64,000 nucleotides of DNA. It comes from an uncultured Aquimarina sp. (lineage in GTDB: Bacteria > Bacteroidota > Bacteroidia > Flavobacteriales > Flavobacteriaceae). The stretch spans positions 372,001-436,000 of the forward strand of contig CANMFM010000007.1 in assembly GCA_947497175.1 (NCBI GenBank). The letters run 5' to 3'. Of the stretch, positions 18,794 to 27,991 are shown one piece after another. The notes under the pieces were generated by a model. It made no database searches, was not told where the DNA came from, and was given only the letters and a program-made list of their open reading frames with translations. How positions within the stretch are numbered: position 1 is the first letter of the stretch; the number at the start of each line of letters is the position of its first letter. The translations under genes and the position numbers were made by a program.

Positions 18794-19432
18794 ATGAAAA
18801 ACCTTGAAAAAATCGAATACAGGAATTTTGCCATAGGTTACGACGAACATTTTGGCCATCCTCATCTGACCTTTTCTTTAGATGCATTCTATGGCAAATA
18901 TGTCAGATCTCTGCTAACAAGCTATGATAAGTTTAGAAAATACTTGAAACTAAAGCACCCTGCAATTGAAAACTATATCGAAAGCATACGAAGTAGTATC
19001 GATGGATATGGTCCAAAAGAGAAAGAAGTTCTTAAGATACTAGAGCAAGAAAATTTTCCCTTGGAAGCTTATGTAACTCTATATTTTGAAGAAAAGAAAG
19101 AAGAGGTTATTGAACAAATTAAGCAACAAACCGAATACAGAAACACAAGAACCCAAGAGGATCTAGAAGACAAACATAAAAGCTATCTGAAACTTAAGGC
19201 ATTGCAAGATGAATCCAACTTGTGCTACATAGACACTAACGATTTAATAGAAAATATAGAAGAACTATGCATCAAACACAGAGCAAAGTGGTTTCCGAAT
19301 GCAATGAAAAAAGATTCCAAAAACAAACAACTTAAAAAACAGCTATATTTTCATCTAAGTACGCTTAGTGAAGATCTTATGGAACTCTTGTACGCAATTA
19401 AACAAAGACACTATCGAACATTGAAAAAATAA
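18794..19432 (+). CDS. Unrecognised protein, copy 1 of a tandem pair
   Basis: A 212-residue soluble protein with no signal peptide, rich in Lys and Glu and largely helical after residue 55. It is clearly related to the next gene. Both open with (I)xYxNF, then an FGxxH...F motif, xFY, a long helix containing SIDGYGPKEKEVLKILEQENFPLEAYV, and then YFEEKKEEV. I do not recognise the family. The two genes are five bases apart and probably co-transcribed, with recQ 18 bases after the second. A link to recombination is possible but rests only on position. Confidence 0.75.
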   Translation: MKNLEKIEYRNFAIGYDEHFGHPHLTFSLDAFYGKYVRSLLTSYDKFRKYLKLKHPAIENYIESIRSSIDGYGPKEKEVLKILEQENFPLEAYVTLYFEEKKEEVIEQIKQQTEYRNTRTQEDLEDKHKSYLKLKALQDESNLCYIDTNDLIENIEELCIKHRAKWFPNAMKKDSKNKQLKKQLYFHLSTLSEDLMELLYAIKQRHYRTLKK

Positions 19433-19437
19433 CGAAT

Positions 19438-20034
19438 ATGGTATCTCCCAACCAAATTATCTATAAAAACTTTGACATCTCATGTGTAAACATGTTTGGT
19501 AATTATCACATTATGTTTGTAATTACTCCATTTTACAAAGGGAAATACGCTTTAATGATGGTAAGCTTTACTGATTTACTAAAATTTCTTGCAAAATATG
19601 ATCCAGAAAAAGCAACATATATTAATACAATAAAAAAACAAATTTCGGGATACGGCAGTAAGGAAAACATTATACTCGAAAGACTTCAGCAAGAAAATTT
19701 TCCTTTAGAATTGTGTGTTATACAATATTTCAAAGAGCATCAAAAAGACGTATTAGAAATGATCGATCTCCAATCAAAAAATCATATTCTTGAAACATCA
19801 ACAGAAGATGCCAAAAAAGAAGTAAAGAAAACTCTTAAAATCTGGCAAGAAGATCATTCTAGTTTTAACAAAGGAGAATTTCTAGACGAACTGGAACAAA
19901 CCATAGTAAGCTATCTGATCGAAGTATACCCAAAAGAAATGAATAATTTTGAACCTGATGATTACCAAAAATTAAGCACGGTATTATCTTGTCAGGTTCC
20001 ACAAATTGGTGAAATTATTATAAACCAATCTTGA
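19438..20034 (+). CDS. Unrecognised protein, copy 2 of a tandem pair
   Basis: A 198-residue paralogue of the preceding protein. The shared core is ISGYGSKENIILERLQQENFPLELCV followed by QYFKEHQKDVLEMI, aligned with the corresponding part of copy 1. The C-terminal thirds differ strongly, so the copies have diverged after duplication. No signal peptide, no known catalytic motif. recQ starts 18 bases downstream on the same strand. Confidence 0.75.
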   Translation: MVSPNQIIYKNFDISCVNMFGNYHIMFVITPFYKGKYALMMVSFTDLLKFLAKYDPEKATYINTIKKQISGYGSKENIILERLQQENFPLELCVIQYFKEHQKDVLEMIDLQSKNHILETSTEDAKKEVKKTLKIWQEDHSSFNKGEFLDELEQTIVSYLIEVYPKEMNNFEPDDYQKLSTVLSCQVPQIGEIIINQS

Positions 20035-20052
20035 AATATTAGTCAACAACCT

Positions 20053-22167
20053 ATGCCAGAACAACCACAAATCTCAGCGACTTTAAAAGAGTATTTTGGA
20101 TACGATAGTTTTCGCCCGTTACAACAAGAAATTATCGATTCAATTTTTGCAGGTAATGACAACTTAGCAATTATGCCCACTGGAGGTGGTAAATCAATTT
20201 GTTATCAACTCCCGGCCATATTATTACCCGGCATTACGTTAGTCATATCACCTCTAATTGCTTTAATGAAAGATCAAGTGGATGGATTGCGGGCTAATGG
20301 TATTAAAGCAGCATTTATAAATAGCAGTCAGACCGAAAATGAGCAGCAGAGTATCTATCAAAGTCTCTTGGACAAACAAATTAAATTACTTTATCTGGCT
20401 CCAGAGAGTTTATCTTTTACAGATGCGATCGTATCGCAAATTGAAATTAGTTTGATTGCTATCGACGAGGCGCATTGTATTTCGGCCTGGGGTCATGATT
20501 TTAGACCGGCATATACTCAACTGGGATATTTAAAAAATAAGCATCCCAAAACACCTTTAATTGCATTAACTGCCACAGCAGATAAAGCAACACGACAAGA
20601 TATCTGTGATCAGCTTAATATTTCTAATGCCACCCAACATTTAGCTTCTTTTGATCGAAAAAATCTTAGTCTTGAAGTACGACCAGGAAACAAAAGAATA
20701 GAACAGATTCTTAATTTTCTTGAAGATAAGTCTAAGGATAGCGGTATCATCTATTGCTTGAGTAGAAAAACTACGGAAACTTTAGCTGAAAAATTAAGAA
20801 ATCAAGGATATAAAGCAGAAGCGTACCATGCCGGGGTTGCACATGAAAAAAGAGCCAAAGTACAAGAAGATTTTATTAACGACACTATACAGATTGTATG
20901 TGCAACGATTGCCTTTGGTATGGGGATTGATAAATCTAATGTGCGTTGGGTCATTCATTATAACCTACCTAAAAATATCGAAGGTTATTATCAGGAAATT
21001 GGGCGTGCAGGTCGTGATGGCTTACCGTCTTATACCTTATTGTTTCATAGCTATGCAGATGTTGTTCAACTTCAAAAGTTTGCAGATATGTCTGGCAATA
21101 AAGAAGTGCAATTAGCAAAACTGGATCGTATGAAACAGTATGCCGAATCGCTAAGTTGCAGGCGTAAAATTTTGCTTAGCTATTTTGGAGAATTAATTGA
21201 AAAAGACTGTGGAAATTGTGACGTATGTTTAGACCCACCAACGTTTATCGATGGAACCATCATAGCACAGAAAGCATTGTCAACTGTAAGCAGAATTAAA
21301 GAACAAGAACCTATAGGAACCGTGATCGATGTATTACGAGGAGCGCAAAATGTGGCAGTATATGATAGAGGTTATCAACATCTCAAGACATATGGCATTG
21401 GTGCTGATATCTCATGGAGAGATTGGCAACAATATATGATCCAGTTGATAAATCAAGGGTATTTAGAGATCGCTTTTCATCAAAAAAATAAACTAAAACT
21501 TACTAAACGTTCTAAAAAAGTATTGTTTAATAATGAAAAAGTACGTCTTTCTCATGTAAAAGAGTTCGAAAAAATAACAGCAGCTCATATAGAGCATAGT
21601 AAGAAATCAAAATCCGATACATTATTTGATACTTTACGTGAACTCCGATTAAAATTGGCAAAAGAAGCTGGTATCCCGGCCTATCAAATTTTTAATGACG
21701 CTACATTAAGAGAAATGGAGCAGCATAAACCTACAACTGATGAAGAATTCATGCAAATTAGCGGTGTGGGTAAGCAAAAAATGCAAAACTATGGATATCA
21801 GTTTATTAAAACTATACTTGAGTATTCGACCAAAAAAACAAAGAAAGCATCACAAAATAAAGGAAACACCCTTAAAGAAACATTAGCGCTTTATAAACAA
21901 GGGCTGTCTATTGAAGAAATTGCTTCACAACGTAAGTTGGCAACCTCTACTATTTTTTCGCATATTATGAAATTATATGATGATAAAGAGGATATCGACT
22001 TGAGTACGTTTGTAAGCAAAGAAGATATAAAAGTTGTACAAAAGGCAAAAGAAGAACTAAATCAACCTGATGGTTTAAAACCTTACTTTGAGTATTTTGA
22101 AGGTTCAATTGATTATAATACAATTAAACTAGCTTTAACTATCTTAAAAAACGAAAAAACTGAGTAA
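20053..22167 (+). CDS. recQ: ATP-dependent DNA helicase RecQ
   Basis: A 704-residue helicase. Motifs in order: Walker A in MPTGGGKSICYQLP, the DEAH box in AIDEAHCISAWGHDFRP, motif III LTATADKATR, motif VI in QEIGRAGRDG, then the RQC zinc cysteines (SCRRKILLSYFGE and CGNCDVC). An HRDC domain follows (about 525-590, ISGVGKQKMQNYG). The C-terminal tail (about 610-700) contains a helix-turn-helix, LSIEEIASQRKLATSTIFSH, a form common in Bacteroidetes RecQ. It unwinds DNA 3'-5' in recombination and fork repair. It may share a transcript with the two unknown genes before it and panE after it. Confidence 0.95.
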   Translation: MPEQPQISATLKEYFGYDSFRPLQQEIIDSIFAGNDNLAIMPTGGGKSICYQLPAILLPGITLVISPLIALMKDQVDGLRANGIKAAFINSSQTENEQQSIYQSLLDKQIKLLYLAPESLSFTDAIVSQIEISLIAIDEAHCISAWGHDFRPAYTQLGYLKNKHPKTPLIALTATADKATRQDICDQLNISNATQHLASFDRKNLSLEVRPGNKRIEQILNFLEDKSKDSGIIYCLSRKTTETLAEKLRNQGYKAEAYHAGVAHEKRAKVQEDFINDTIQIVCATIAFGMGIDKSNVRWVIHYNLPKNIEGYYQEIGRAGRDGLPSYTLLFHSYADVVQLQKFADMSGNKEVQLAKLDRMKQYAESLSCRRKILLSYFGELIEKDCGNCDVCLDPPTFIDGTIIAQKALSTVSRIKEQEPIGTVIDVLRGAQNVAVYDRGYQHLKTYGIGADISWRDWQQYMIQLINQGYLEIAFHQKNKLKLTKRSKKVLFNNEKVRLSHVKEFEKITAAHIEHSKKSKSDTLFDTLRELRLKLAKEAGIPAYQIFNDATLREMEQHKPTTDEEFMQISGVGKQKMQNYGYQFIKTILEYSTKKTKKASQNKGNTLKETLALYKQGLSIEEIASQRKLATSTIFSHIMKLYDDKEDIDLSTFVSKEDIKVVQKAKEELNQPDGLKPYFEYFEGSIDYNTIKLALTILKNEKTE

Positions 22168-22177
22168 TTAGATATTT

Positions 22178-23230
22178 ATGCAGACACATATCATTTTTGG
22201 AGCTGGGCTAATTGGAGGTTTTCTAGGTGGTGTACTTACTTCTCTAAATATAAATACTGTTCTTGTTTGCAGACCAAGTGTAAAGCAAAAGATTAGTAAT
22301 GGTCTTAAATTAACTGATTATTTAGGTCATGAAAGATACATAAAAACTCTGAATTGTTTAACTCAAGATGATATTTTAAAAAATACGAATCCAAAGTATT
22401 CTTGTGATTTTTTATGGATAACAGTAAAATGCACAGGAGTGAATCAAGCAAGTAAAGATATACATTCCTTGGTTGGCCCGGATACGATCATCTTATGTTG
22501 CCAAAATGGACTAGGTTCTGATCAAATTATAAAACAAAAGTATCCTCAAAATACTGTATTAAGAGTGATGGTCCCTTTTAATGTTTCAGAAATTAAACCT
22601 GGCCACTTGCATCGAGGATCTGAAGGAACATTGTGTATTGAATTTTCTCCTCAAACTGAAGAAGTTATGAAGAATGTTCTCAAGCAACTAAATATGGCTC
22701 TTATGCCCGCTAGGCAAACTAAAGAAATGCAAGCATTGTTATGGGCAAAATTACAGTTAAATCTAGGAAATAGTGTGAACGCTTTGGCTAATATCCCCGT
22801 AAAAGCAATGTTACAACAAAGAAACTATCGACTGGTTATTGCTGCATTGATGAGAGAATTACTTTTGGTTACCAAAACATTAGATATTACCTTACCCAAG
22901 GTAACAGCATTACCAGGAAAATATATACCTTTTATACTAAGCCTACCCAATTTTTTGTTTAATCTGGTAGCCAATAAAATGCTTGCCATCGACCCCACTG
23001 TTAGAACCTCTATGTGGTGGGATTTATCTCAAGGTAAAAAAACTGAAATTGATTATTTAAACGGTGCAATCGTCAATACGGCAAAAGATTTGAATATTAC
23101 ATGCCCCGCAAACAACAGCATAATACACCTGATAAAAAGTATTGAACATTCTAACGAAGACTACCAGGGTGTACCTGCTTCAATACTTCTGAATAAAATT
23201 CGAAGAAACCAGTCAGCGAATCACCCATAA
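22178..23230 (+). CDS. panE: 2-dehydropantoate 2-reductase family protein
   Basis: A 350-residue NADPH-dependent oxidoreductase. The N-terminal nucleotide loop is FGAGLIGGFLGG. The conserved WITVKCTG and CCQNGLGSD segments follow. The catalytic-Lys helix reads LLWAKLQLNLGNSVNAL, and the C-terminal domain includes TSMWWDLSQGKKTEIDYLNG with the substrate-binding Glu. PanE makes pantoate for coenzyme A. The protein is longer than E. coli PanE (303), so it may belong to a paralogous KPR group; the symbol is given with some reserve. Ends 17 bases before the convergent MOSC gene. Confidence 0.82.
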   Translation: MQTHIIFGAGLIGGFLGGVLTSLNINTVLVCRPSVKQKISNGLKLTDYLGHERYIKTLNCLTQDDILKNTNPKYSCDFLWITVKCTGVNQASKDIHSLVGPDTIILCCQNGLGSDQIIKQKYPQNTVLRVMVPFNVSEIKPGHLHRGSEGTLCIEFSPQTEEVMKNVLKQLNMALMPARQTKEMQALLWAKLQLNLGNSVNALANIPVKAMLQQRNYRLVIAALMRELLLVTKTLDITLPKVTALPGKYIPFILSLPNFLFNLVANKMLAIDPTVRTSMWWDLSQGKKTEIDYLNGAIVNTAKDLNITCPANNSIIHLIKSIEHSNEDYQGVPASILLNKIRRNQSANHP

Positions 23231-23247
23231 TATACCGAAGCTAAATT

Positions 23248-23886
23248 TTAAGCTCTCTTCTTAAAATATTTCTTATCACTGTCTGAGACCAAAGGATCTT
23301 CGAGGGCTGTATTAAGTAAGGAGCCATGCTTTTTTTCATCAAAATGAAATATCAACATATTTAATTCGGCAATAGTAATCCCTGAAGAATTTTCTTCTTT
23401 TAGAATTAAATCATCGGTTACCCCAACATATCCGGATTTCAAAACTCTAACATAGACTCCAGAACGTAAAGAATCAATAAATTGTTTTATGATGCCTTGA
23501 TTTTCAAAACGAATTCCTAATTTATAACAAGGTTGTCGGGGTCTTGAAATCTGCACTATTGCATCACCTAATTGATAAACATTACCGATCTTTATTTGAT
23601 TCTCGTCGAATCCCGCAATGGTAAGATTTTCTCCAAACATTCCGTAGTTCCAATCTAAACTCGGGTATTTTTCTTTCCAGTAGGGATAATGATCAATAGC
23701 ATATAAATAACACGCTTTATCTACTCCGCCGTGATACCTTCTATCAATCACGTGGTCTCCAGCAACATCTTCTTTATCTAAGTAAATAGATGTATTGACC
23801 GGATATTTATAGATCCCGGTTTTGACCTCTTTTCCTCTCCATGAAATAACCTTTGGTGTAGCAATATTTGTAGAAACGACTTTCAT
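23248..23886 (-). CDS. MOSC domain protein (YiiM-like)
   Basis: A 212-residue protein. GDHVIDRRYHGGVDKACYLYA and YPSLDWNYGMFGENLTIAG are the typical MOSC core. The conserved Cys is in ISRPRQPCYKLGIRF. YiiM relatives reduce N-hydroxylated compounds using a molybdenum cofactor. The C-terminal 50 residues (LNMLIFHFDEKKHGSLLNTA) resemble the YiiM tail. It follows the TruA-like gene by four bases and is likely co-transcribed with it. Confidence 0.88.
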   Translation of the reverse strand: MKVVSTNIATPKVISWRGKEVKTGIYKYPVNTSIYLDKEDVAGDHVIDRRYHGGVDKACYLYAIDHYPYWKEKYPSLDWNYGMFGENLTIAGFDENQIKIGNVYQLGDAIVQISRPRQPCYKLGIRFENQGIIKQFIDSLRSGVYVRVLKSGYVGVTDDLILKEENSSGITIAELNMLIFHFDEKKHGSLLNTALEDPLVSDSDKKYFKKRA

Positions 23887-23890
23887 GTAC

Positions 23891-24679
23891 TTATGATTTA
23901 AGTTTAACTGAATTTAAAATCAATCCAGATCCGGGTACGATATGCTCTAAAACAATTTCTTCTGCTTCAGGATCTAGAGTTTGTTTAATAAAATCGAGAG
24001 ATATCTTTCCTTTTCCTAAATCGATCAATGCCCCCATCATTAATCGTATTTGATTTCTTTTAAATCCCGCTCCTTTTACTTGTAAAAGATAACTATCTTT
24101 CGGAAAAAAATTAGCCGTATACACATCATTTTTTTTGATTTCACAATATGTGATCTCACCTTCTAGCTTAGTATTTTCTGAAGGTCTATGACAGTAGGAT
24201 CTAAAATTGTGTTTCCCTTCAAATAGCTTTGCCGCCTTTTGCATTTTTAAAATATCAAGTTCTTCCATTATGTTATACATAAAAGGAGCACAAAACGGGT
24301 GAAATTTTTCTCCATAAGAAAATAAATACAAGTATTCTTTGATTTTTGGTGACTGTATAATATTAAAACCTTCATCAGTCTCTTCAATGTGCAGCGCCCT
24401 TATATCCTGCGGTAAGTTTTGATTTAGCAAAGGGTAAAAAATCTCAATATTAAGAGGTTCATGATCTACAAATAGTTCGATATAAGCATGATTTGCAGAT
24501 ACTTTAGCGTCTGTTCTTCCTGCTGCCAGTATTTTAAAATCATTATGATCCAAAACATAATTTATGGTACGTTCTACCATTCGTTGCAGTGTATTTACCT
24601 TGGGTTGCTTTTGCCAACCATGATAACGAAATCCTAAATATTGTAGCTGAATTAGATAATAGAAACGCTTCCGAAACAT
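23891..24679 (-). CDS. tRNA pseudouridine synthase, TruA family
   Basis: A 262-residue protein. The N-terminus YYLIQLQYLGFRYHGWQKQP and the active-site region AAGRTDAKVSANHA, with the catalytic Asp, identify the TruA family. The canonical motif is GRTDxGVHA, so the KVSA variant marks a divergent branch; Bacteroidetes often carry a second TruA-like gene. The family converts uridines in the tRNA anticodon arm; the exact target of this copy is uncertain. The MOSC gene follows directly. Confidence 0.88.
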   Translation of the reverse strand: MFRKRFYYLIQLQYLGFRYHGWQKQPKVNTLQRMVERTINYVLDHNDFKILAAGRTDAKVSANHAYIELFVDHEPLNIEIFYPLLNQNLPQDIRALHIEETDEGFNIIQSPKIKEYLYLFSYGEKFHPFCAPFMYNIMEELDILKMQKAAKLFEGKHNFRSYCHRPSENTKLEGEITYCEIKKNDVYTANFFPKDSYLLQVKGAGFKRNQIRLMMGALIDLGKGKISLDFIKQTLDPEAEEIVLEHIVPGSGLILNSVKLKS

Positions 24680-24784
24680 TGATAATATATTAAAATCAAT
24701 CCGAATATAGATAAATTATGCATTTCAACGATTATTTAGCGATTATTAATCTAAACATTTTAGAAAAACAACGTTGTAATTTGT

Positions 24785-24792
24785 TATATTTG
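24785..24792 (+). promoter_or_regulatory. Promoter -7 box of the LysM gene
   Basis: Exact TATATTTG matching TAnnTTTG, 36 bases before the start codon. No clear TTG is present at the right -33 distance. Confidence 0.5.
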
Positions 24793-24828
24793 AGTAAATC
24801 AATTTAATAATTTAAAATCAACTTAGTT

Positions 24829-25206
24829 ATGGTAAAAGCTAAATATCAAGGTGTTTTAGATCTTGGAGAGAAATTAAATATTCAAGACGGTGACGTATCT
24901 GAAGATAATGGAACGCTGAAAATAAAGGGAACGGCGAAAACTCAATATGAGAAAAATCAACTTTGGGATAAAATTAAAGAAATAGGTGGCGAATCTCCTT
25001 CTGATATTATGGCTGATATTAAAGTAGCTGACACTTCGGTATACCACAGACATACAGTAAAAAGCGGAGAGTCGTTAAGCAAAATTGCTAAACATTATTA
25101 TGGTGATCCTATGAAATATAAGGCAATTTTTGAAGCCAATACTAATATTCTTAAAAATCCAGATATCATACATCCGGATCAGGAACTAATCATCCCTAAT
25201 CTATAA
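24829..25206 (+). CDS. BON-LysM domain protein (Kbp/YgaU-like)
   Basis: A 125-residue protein without a signal peptide. A BON-like half (about 10-65, with VSEDNGTLKIKGTAKTQYEKNQLWDKIKEIGG) is followed by a LysM domain (about 75-123, YHRHTVKSGESLSKIAKHYYGD then PDQELIIPNL). The order and length match E. coli Kbp/YgaU, a cytoplasmic potassium-binding protein. It has its own -7 box and terminator, so it is a single-gene unit. Confidence 0.9.
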   Translation: MVKAKYQGVLDLGEKLNIQDGDVSEDNGTLKIKGTAKTQYEKNQLWDKIKEIGGESPSDIMADIKVADTSVYHRHTVKSGESLSKIAKHYYGDPMKYKAIFEANTNILKNPDIIHPDQELIIPNL

Positions 25207-25231
25207 AAGATAAATTTTGCTTAAGATATAG

Positions 25232-25263
25232 AAAAAGATCACCTACAAGGTGATCTTTTTATT
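25232..25263 (+). terminator. Rho-independent terminator
   Basis: AGATCACC pairs with GGTGATCT around TACAA, with AAAA before the stem and TTTTT after it, 30 bases after the LysM gene stop. Confidence 0.9.
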
Positions 25264-25429
25264 TCCTATACTGTTCAATGATTTCTATAACATCCCCTAT
25301 CCACTCAGATATCCAAAATACACTGTTTATCAAGTATCTAATCTTTCCAGATCAATTTATACTTGTAAATAACAACCAAAATTGTGCATTTCATCGAAAA
25401 AAAGCTTAATTTTTATAAAAAATTTACAA

Positions 25430-25454
25430 AAAATTACGGTTTTACCGTAATTTT
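25430..25454. promoter_or_regulatory. Perfect inverted repeat overlapping a promoter (possible operator)
   Basis: Perfect 11-base arms (25430-25440 and 25444-25454) around TTT; the inner part is ATTACGGTTTTACCGTAAT. It covers most of the -7 box TAATTTTG at 25448-25455. A regulator site is more likely than a terminator because no gene lies directly upstream on this strand. Confidence 0.55.
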
Positions 25455-25455
25455 G
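25448..25455 (+). promoter_or_regulatory. Promoter -7 box of the small secreted protein gene
   Basis: Exact TAATTTTG, 27 bases before the start codon at 25483 and inside the inverted repeat at 25430-25454. No TTG at the usual -33 distance is visible. Confidence 0.6.
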
Positions 25456-25482
25456 TCCCGAAATAGGATAATCTATTGAAGA

Positions 25483-25848
25483 ATGAAGAAATATGTACTT
25501 ATAATTCTTATACTACTTTCTGCTCCTCATTATGCACAATCTTTATCAAAAACCTCAATTATATTTGAGGCCAAGCAGCAGGTGGTACTGAACAACGGAA
25601 AACCGTATCAAATACTTATTGAAAAGCCTTTTTATGAAATTTCTGATACTACGATACAACGGCACAAACAAGTTGGTGATAATTTGTTGCGATTAAATCG
25701 TGTACTAATACTTAAAAATGAAAACGAGCATATCAAGCTCATCGAATGGTTAAAAGAAGGGATCCGTTTCTATCAGTCTAAAGAGATTATTGATTACGAT
25801 TTTGAGATAAAAAAGTTTTCAGATTCAAATAGGCTAAGTAAAGATTGA
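25483..25848 (+). CDS. Small secreted protein of unknown function
   Basis: A 121-residue protein with a signal peptide MKKYVLIILILLSAPHYAQ (cut after YAQ). The mature part is about 100 residues, with FEAKQQVVLNNGKPYQILIEKPFYEISD and a C-terminal helix-rich region. No family is recognised. Its promoter carries a perfect palindrome, so its expression is probably tightly controlled. It ends one base before the convergent cmk gene. Confidence 0.75.
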   Translation: MKKYVLIILILLSAPHYAQSLSKTSIIFEAKQQVVLNNGKPYQILIEKPFYEISDTTIQRHKQVGDNLLRLNRVLILKNENEHIKLIEWLKEGIRFYQSKEIIDYDFEIKKFSDSNRLSKD

Positions 25849-25849
25849 T

Positions 25850-26548
25850 TTAGGCGGTTGCTATGGTCGTCTCGGCTAGTTTCAAAATCTGTTCAAACTG
25901 TTCTTGTAACGTAAGGTTTGAATTGTCTATTTTGATAGCGTCTTCTGCTTGTCTAAGAGGAGAATCTTTTCTGGTACTATCGATATGATCTCTGTTTACA
26001 ACATTTTTCAATACATCTTCATAGGTGATGCTTTCATCGTTGACTTTAAGTTCTAAAAATCTGCGCTCAGCTCTATCTTTTGCGGTGGCAGTCATAAATA
26101 ATTTAAGTTCGGCATTCGGAAAAACTACCGTACCAATATCTCTACCATCCATTACAATTCCTTTCTCTACCCCCATTTGCTGTTGTTGCTCTACTAATTT
26201 TCTACGAACCTCAGATACTGCTGCTATCTTACTAACTTGTCTAGACACAGCTAATGTTCTGATTTCATTTTCTACATTCTCGCCATTTAGTAAAACTTCG
26301 GCTACTCCAGTTTCAGGATTTACTTCAAATCTAATATTAATTTCTGCTAAAACGTCTTCTAAAGCATCTTCTGCAAAATGATCTGGACTGATAAGTCCTT
26401 TTCTCATCGCATACAACGTTACCGCGCGATACATCGCTCCTGTATCTACGTATATATAGTGTAATGCCTTTGCCAGTTGTTTGGCCACGGTACTTTTTCC
26501 AGTAGAAGAATGACCGTCTATAGCTATAATTATCTTTTTATCGTTCAA
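25850..26548 (-). CDS. cmk: Cytidylate kinase
   Basis: A 232-residue enzyme of usual length. The P-loop is IAIDGHSSTGKSTVAKQLAKAL, YVDTGAMYRAVTLYA binds CMP, and VMDGRDIGTVVFPNAELKLFMTA and RDHIDSTRKDSPLRQAEDA are the conserved lid and base segments. It phosphorylates CMP and dCMP to diphosphates. In related genomes cmk often lies near lon and 4Fe-4S genes. Monocistronic in appearance. Confidence 0.95.
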   Translation of the reverse strand: MNDKKIIIAIDGHSSTGKSTVAKQLAKALHYIYVDTGAMYRAVTLYAMRKGLISPDHFAEDALEDVLAEINIRFEVNPETGVAEVLLNGENVENEIRTLAVSRQVSKIAAVSEVRRKLVEQQQQMGVEKGIVMDGRDIGTVVFPNAELKLFMTATAKDRAERRFLELKVNDESITYEDVLKNVVNRDHIDSTRKDSPLRQAEDAIKIDNSNLTLQEQFEQILKLAETTIATA

Positions 26549-26925
26549 ATTTCAAAATTTTATTACAGAATATGCCTATTCTCCATATTCATTAGAAATC
26601 AAAATTAAATGAAACTACCCTGAAAAGAGAATCTAAACCAGAAAAATTCTTATAAATTTTAAAAAGACATATAAAATCTACAATTTCCCCATTTTTATAT
26701 CTTTTAATTAGTAAACAAAGTACATACCAACACTGTATCGAATTAAATACAGCCCTAACAATCAAAACAAAACATAACTATACAAGTAAAATACTTCAAA
26801 CTCTACACAATAATTACACTTTATCGAAGTTATTCAACCTTTAAACGTTTATTGCATGGATATACATTACTCTTAAAATCAGATCCCCCGAGATCTACCA
26901 CATACACTAACCAAATCAAAAAAAT
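26549..26925. other. Intergenic region between divergent cmk and mreB
   Basis: About 377 AT-rich bases with no frame that looks coding and no RNA gene I recognise. It holds a CCCCC run at 26885-26889, 37 bases before the mreB start, like those seen before exopolysaccharide genes later in the window. No exact TAnnTTTG box is found. Confidence 0.5.
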
Positions 26926-27966
26926 ATGGGCTTCTTTGATTTTTTAACAGATAAGATTGCAATAGATCTAGGTACGTCAAATACACTTATTACGCACAAA
27001 GGTAAAATAGCAATAAACAACCCTTCGATTATAACAATAAATCAAATTACAGGAAAAATTATTGCTGTAGGGCGAGAAGCTGGCATGATGAGAGGTAAGA
27101 TCAATAAGAATATCAAGACTATTTATCCTTTTAAGGATGGTGTAATTTCTAATTTTGAGGCTTCTGAGAAGATGTTAAAAGCATTTATTAAAAAAATATC
27201 TGTTGTTAATGCTTCTGTATTTTCTACTTCTTATAATATGATTATTTCTATTCCTTGTGGAAGCACAGAAGTAGAAATGAGAGCTGTCAAAGAATCTGCT
27301 AAACGTCTTAATGCCAAAAATGTTTTTCTTATTCATGAACCCATAGCAGCTGCTATTGGTGGGGGTATCAATGTTTTAGAACCTAAAGGAAATATGGTTG
27401 TTGACATTGGAGGAGGAACGACTGAGATTGCTATTATTTGTTTAGGGAAAATTATTAGTGGACAATCTGTAAAAATCGCCGGAAATACATTTAATGAAGA
27501 TATCATACAGTATATTCGAGAATCCCGAAATCTGCACATTGGTGAACACATGGCAGAAAGAATTAAGATTCAAATTGGTGCTGCAGTAGACCATTTAGAA
27601 TCTCCTCCGGAAAATATGGCCATAGAAGGAAGAGATTTACTCACCGGAAAACCTAATCAAATTACATTATCGTATAAAGAAATTGAAAAGAGTTTGGATA
27701 CATCTATTGCTCAAATAGAAAACTCAATTTTAGAAACACTATCAGAAATCCCTCCTGAGATTTCGGCCGATATTTATAATAGCGGAATTTATTTAACAGG
27801 TGGTGGCTCAATGCTTAGAGGATTAGATGAGCGCTTATCAAAAGCGACAGACTTGCCTGTCCATTTAGGCGACACCCCCCTAAAATCTGTTGTAAAGGGC
27901 AGTGATATTGTATTAAAAAACTTAGATAAGTATGCCACCGTTTTAGTAGAAAAGATGAGAAGATAA
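26926..27966 (+). CDS. mreB: MreB-like actin homologue, solitary copy
   Basis: A 346-residue protein. The phosphate-1 loop is IAIDLGTSNTLI, phosphate-2 is VVDIGGGTTEIAI, and the adenosine loop is YLTGGGSMLRGLDERL. MreB filaments guide lateral cell-wall synthesis in rods. Here no mreC, mreD, pbp2 or rodA follows; the next gene is convergent lon. Several normally conserved positions differ from canonical MreB (for example INNPSIITINQITGKIIAVGREA), so it is probably a second copy besides the operon-borne one. A long hairpin closes the transcript. Confidence 0.9.
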   Translation: MGFFDFLTDKIAIDLGTSNTLITHKGKIAINNPSIITINQITGKIIAVGREAGMMRGKINKNIKTIYPFKDGVISNFEASEKMLKAFIKKISVVNASVFSTSYNMIISIPCGSTEVEMRAVKESAKRLNAKNVFLIHEPIAAAIGGGINVLEPKGNMVVDIGGGTTEIAIICLGKIISGQSVKIAGNTFNEDIIQYIRESRNLHIGEHMAERIKIQIGAAVDHLESPPENMAIEGRDLLTGKPNQITLSYKEIEKSLDTSIAQIENSILETLSEIPPEISADIYNSGIYLTGGGSMLRGLDERLSKATDLPVHLGDTPLKSVVKGSDIVLKNLDKYATVLVEKMRR

Positions 27967-27991
27967 ACTACCTAGACATGGTAAAAAGATA

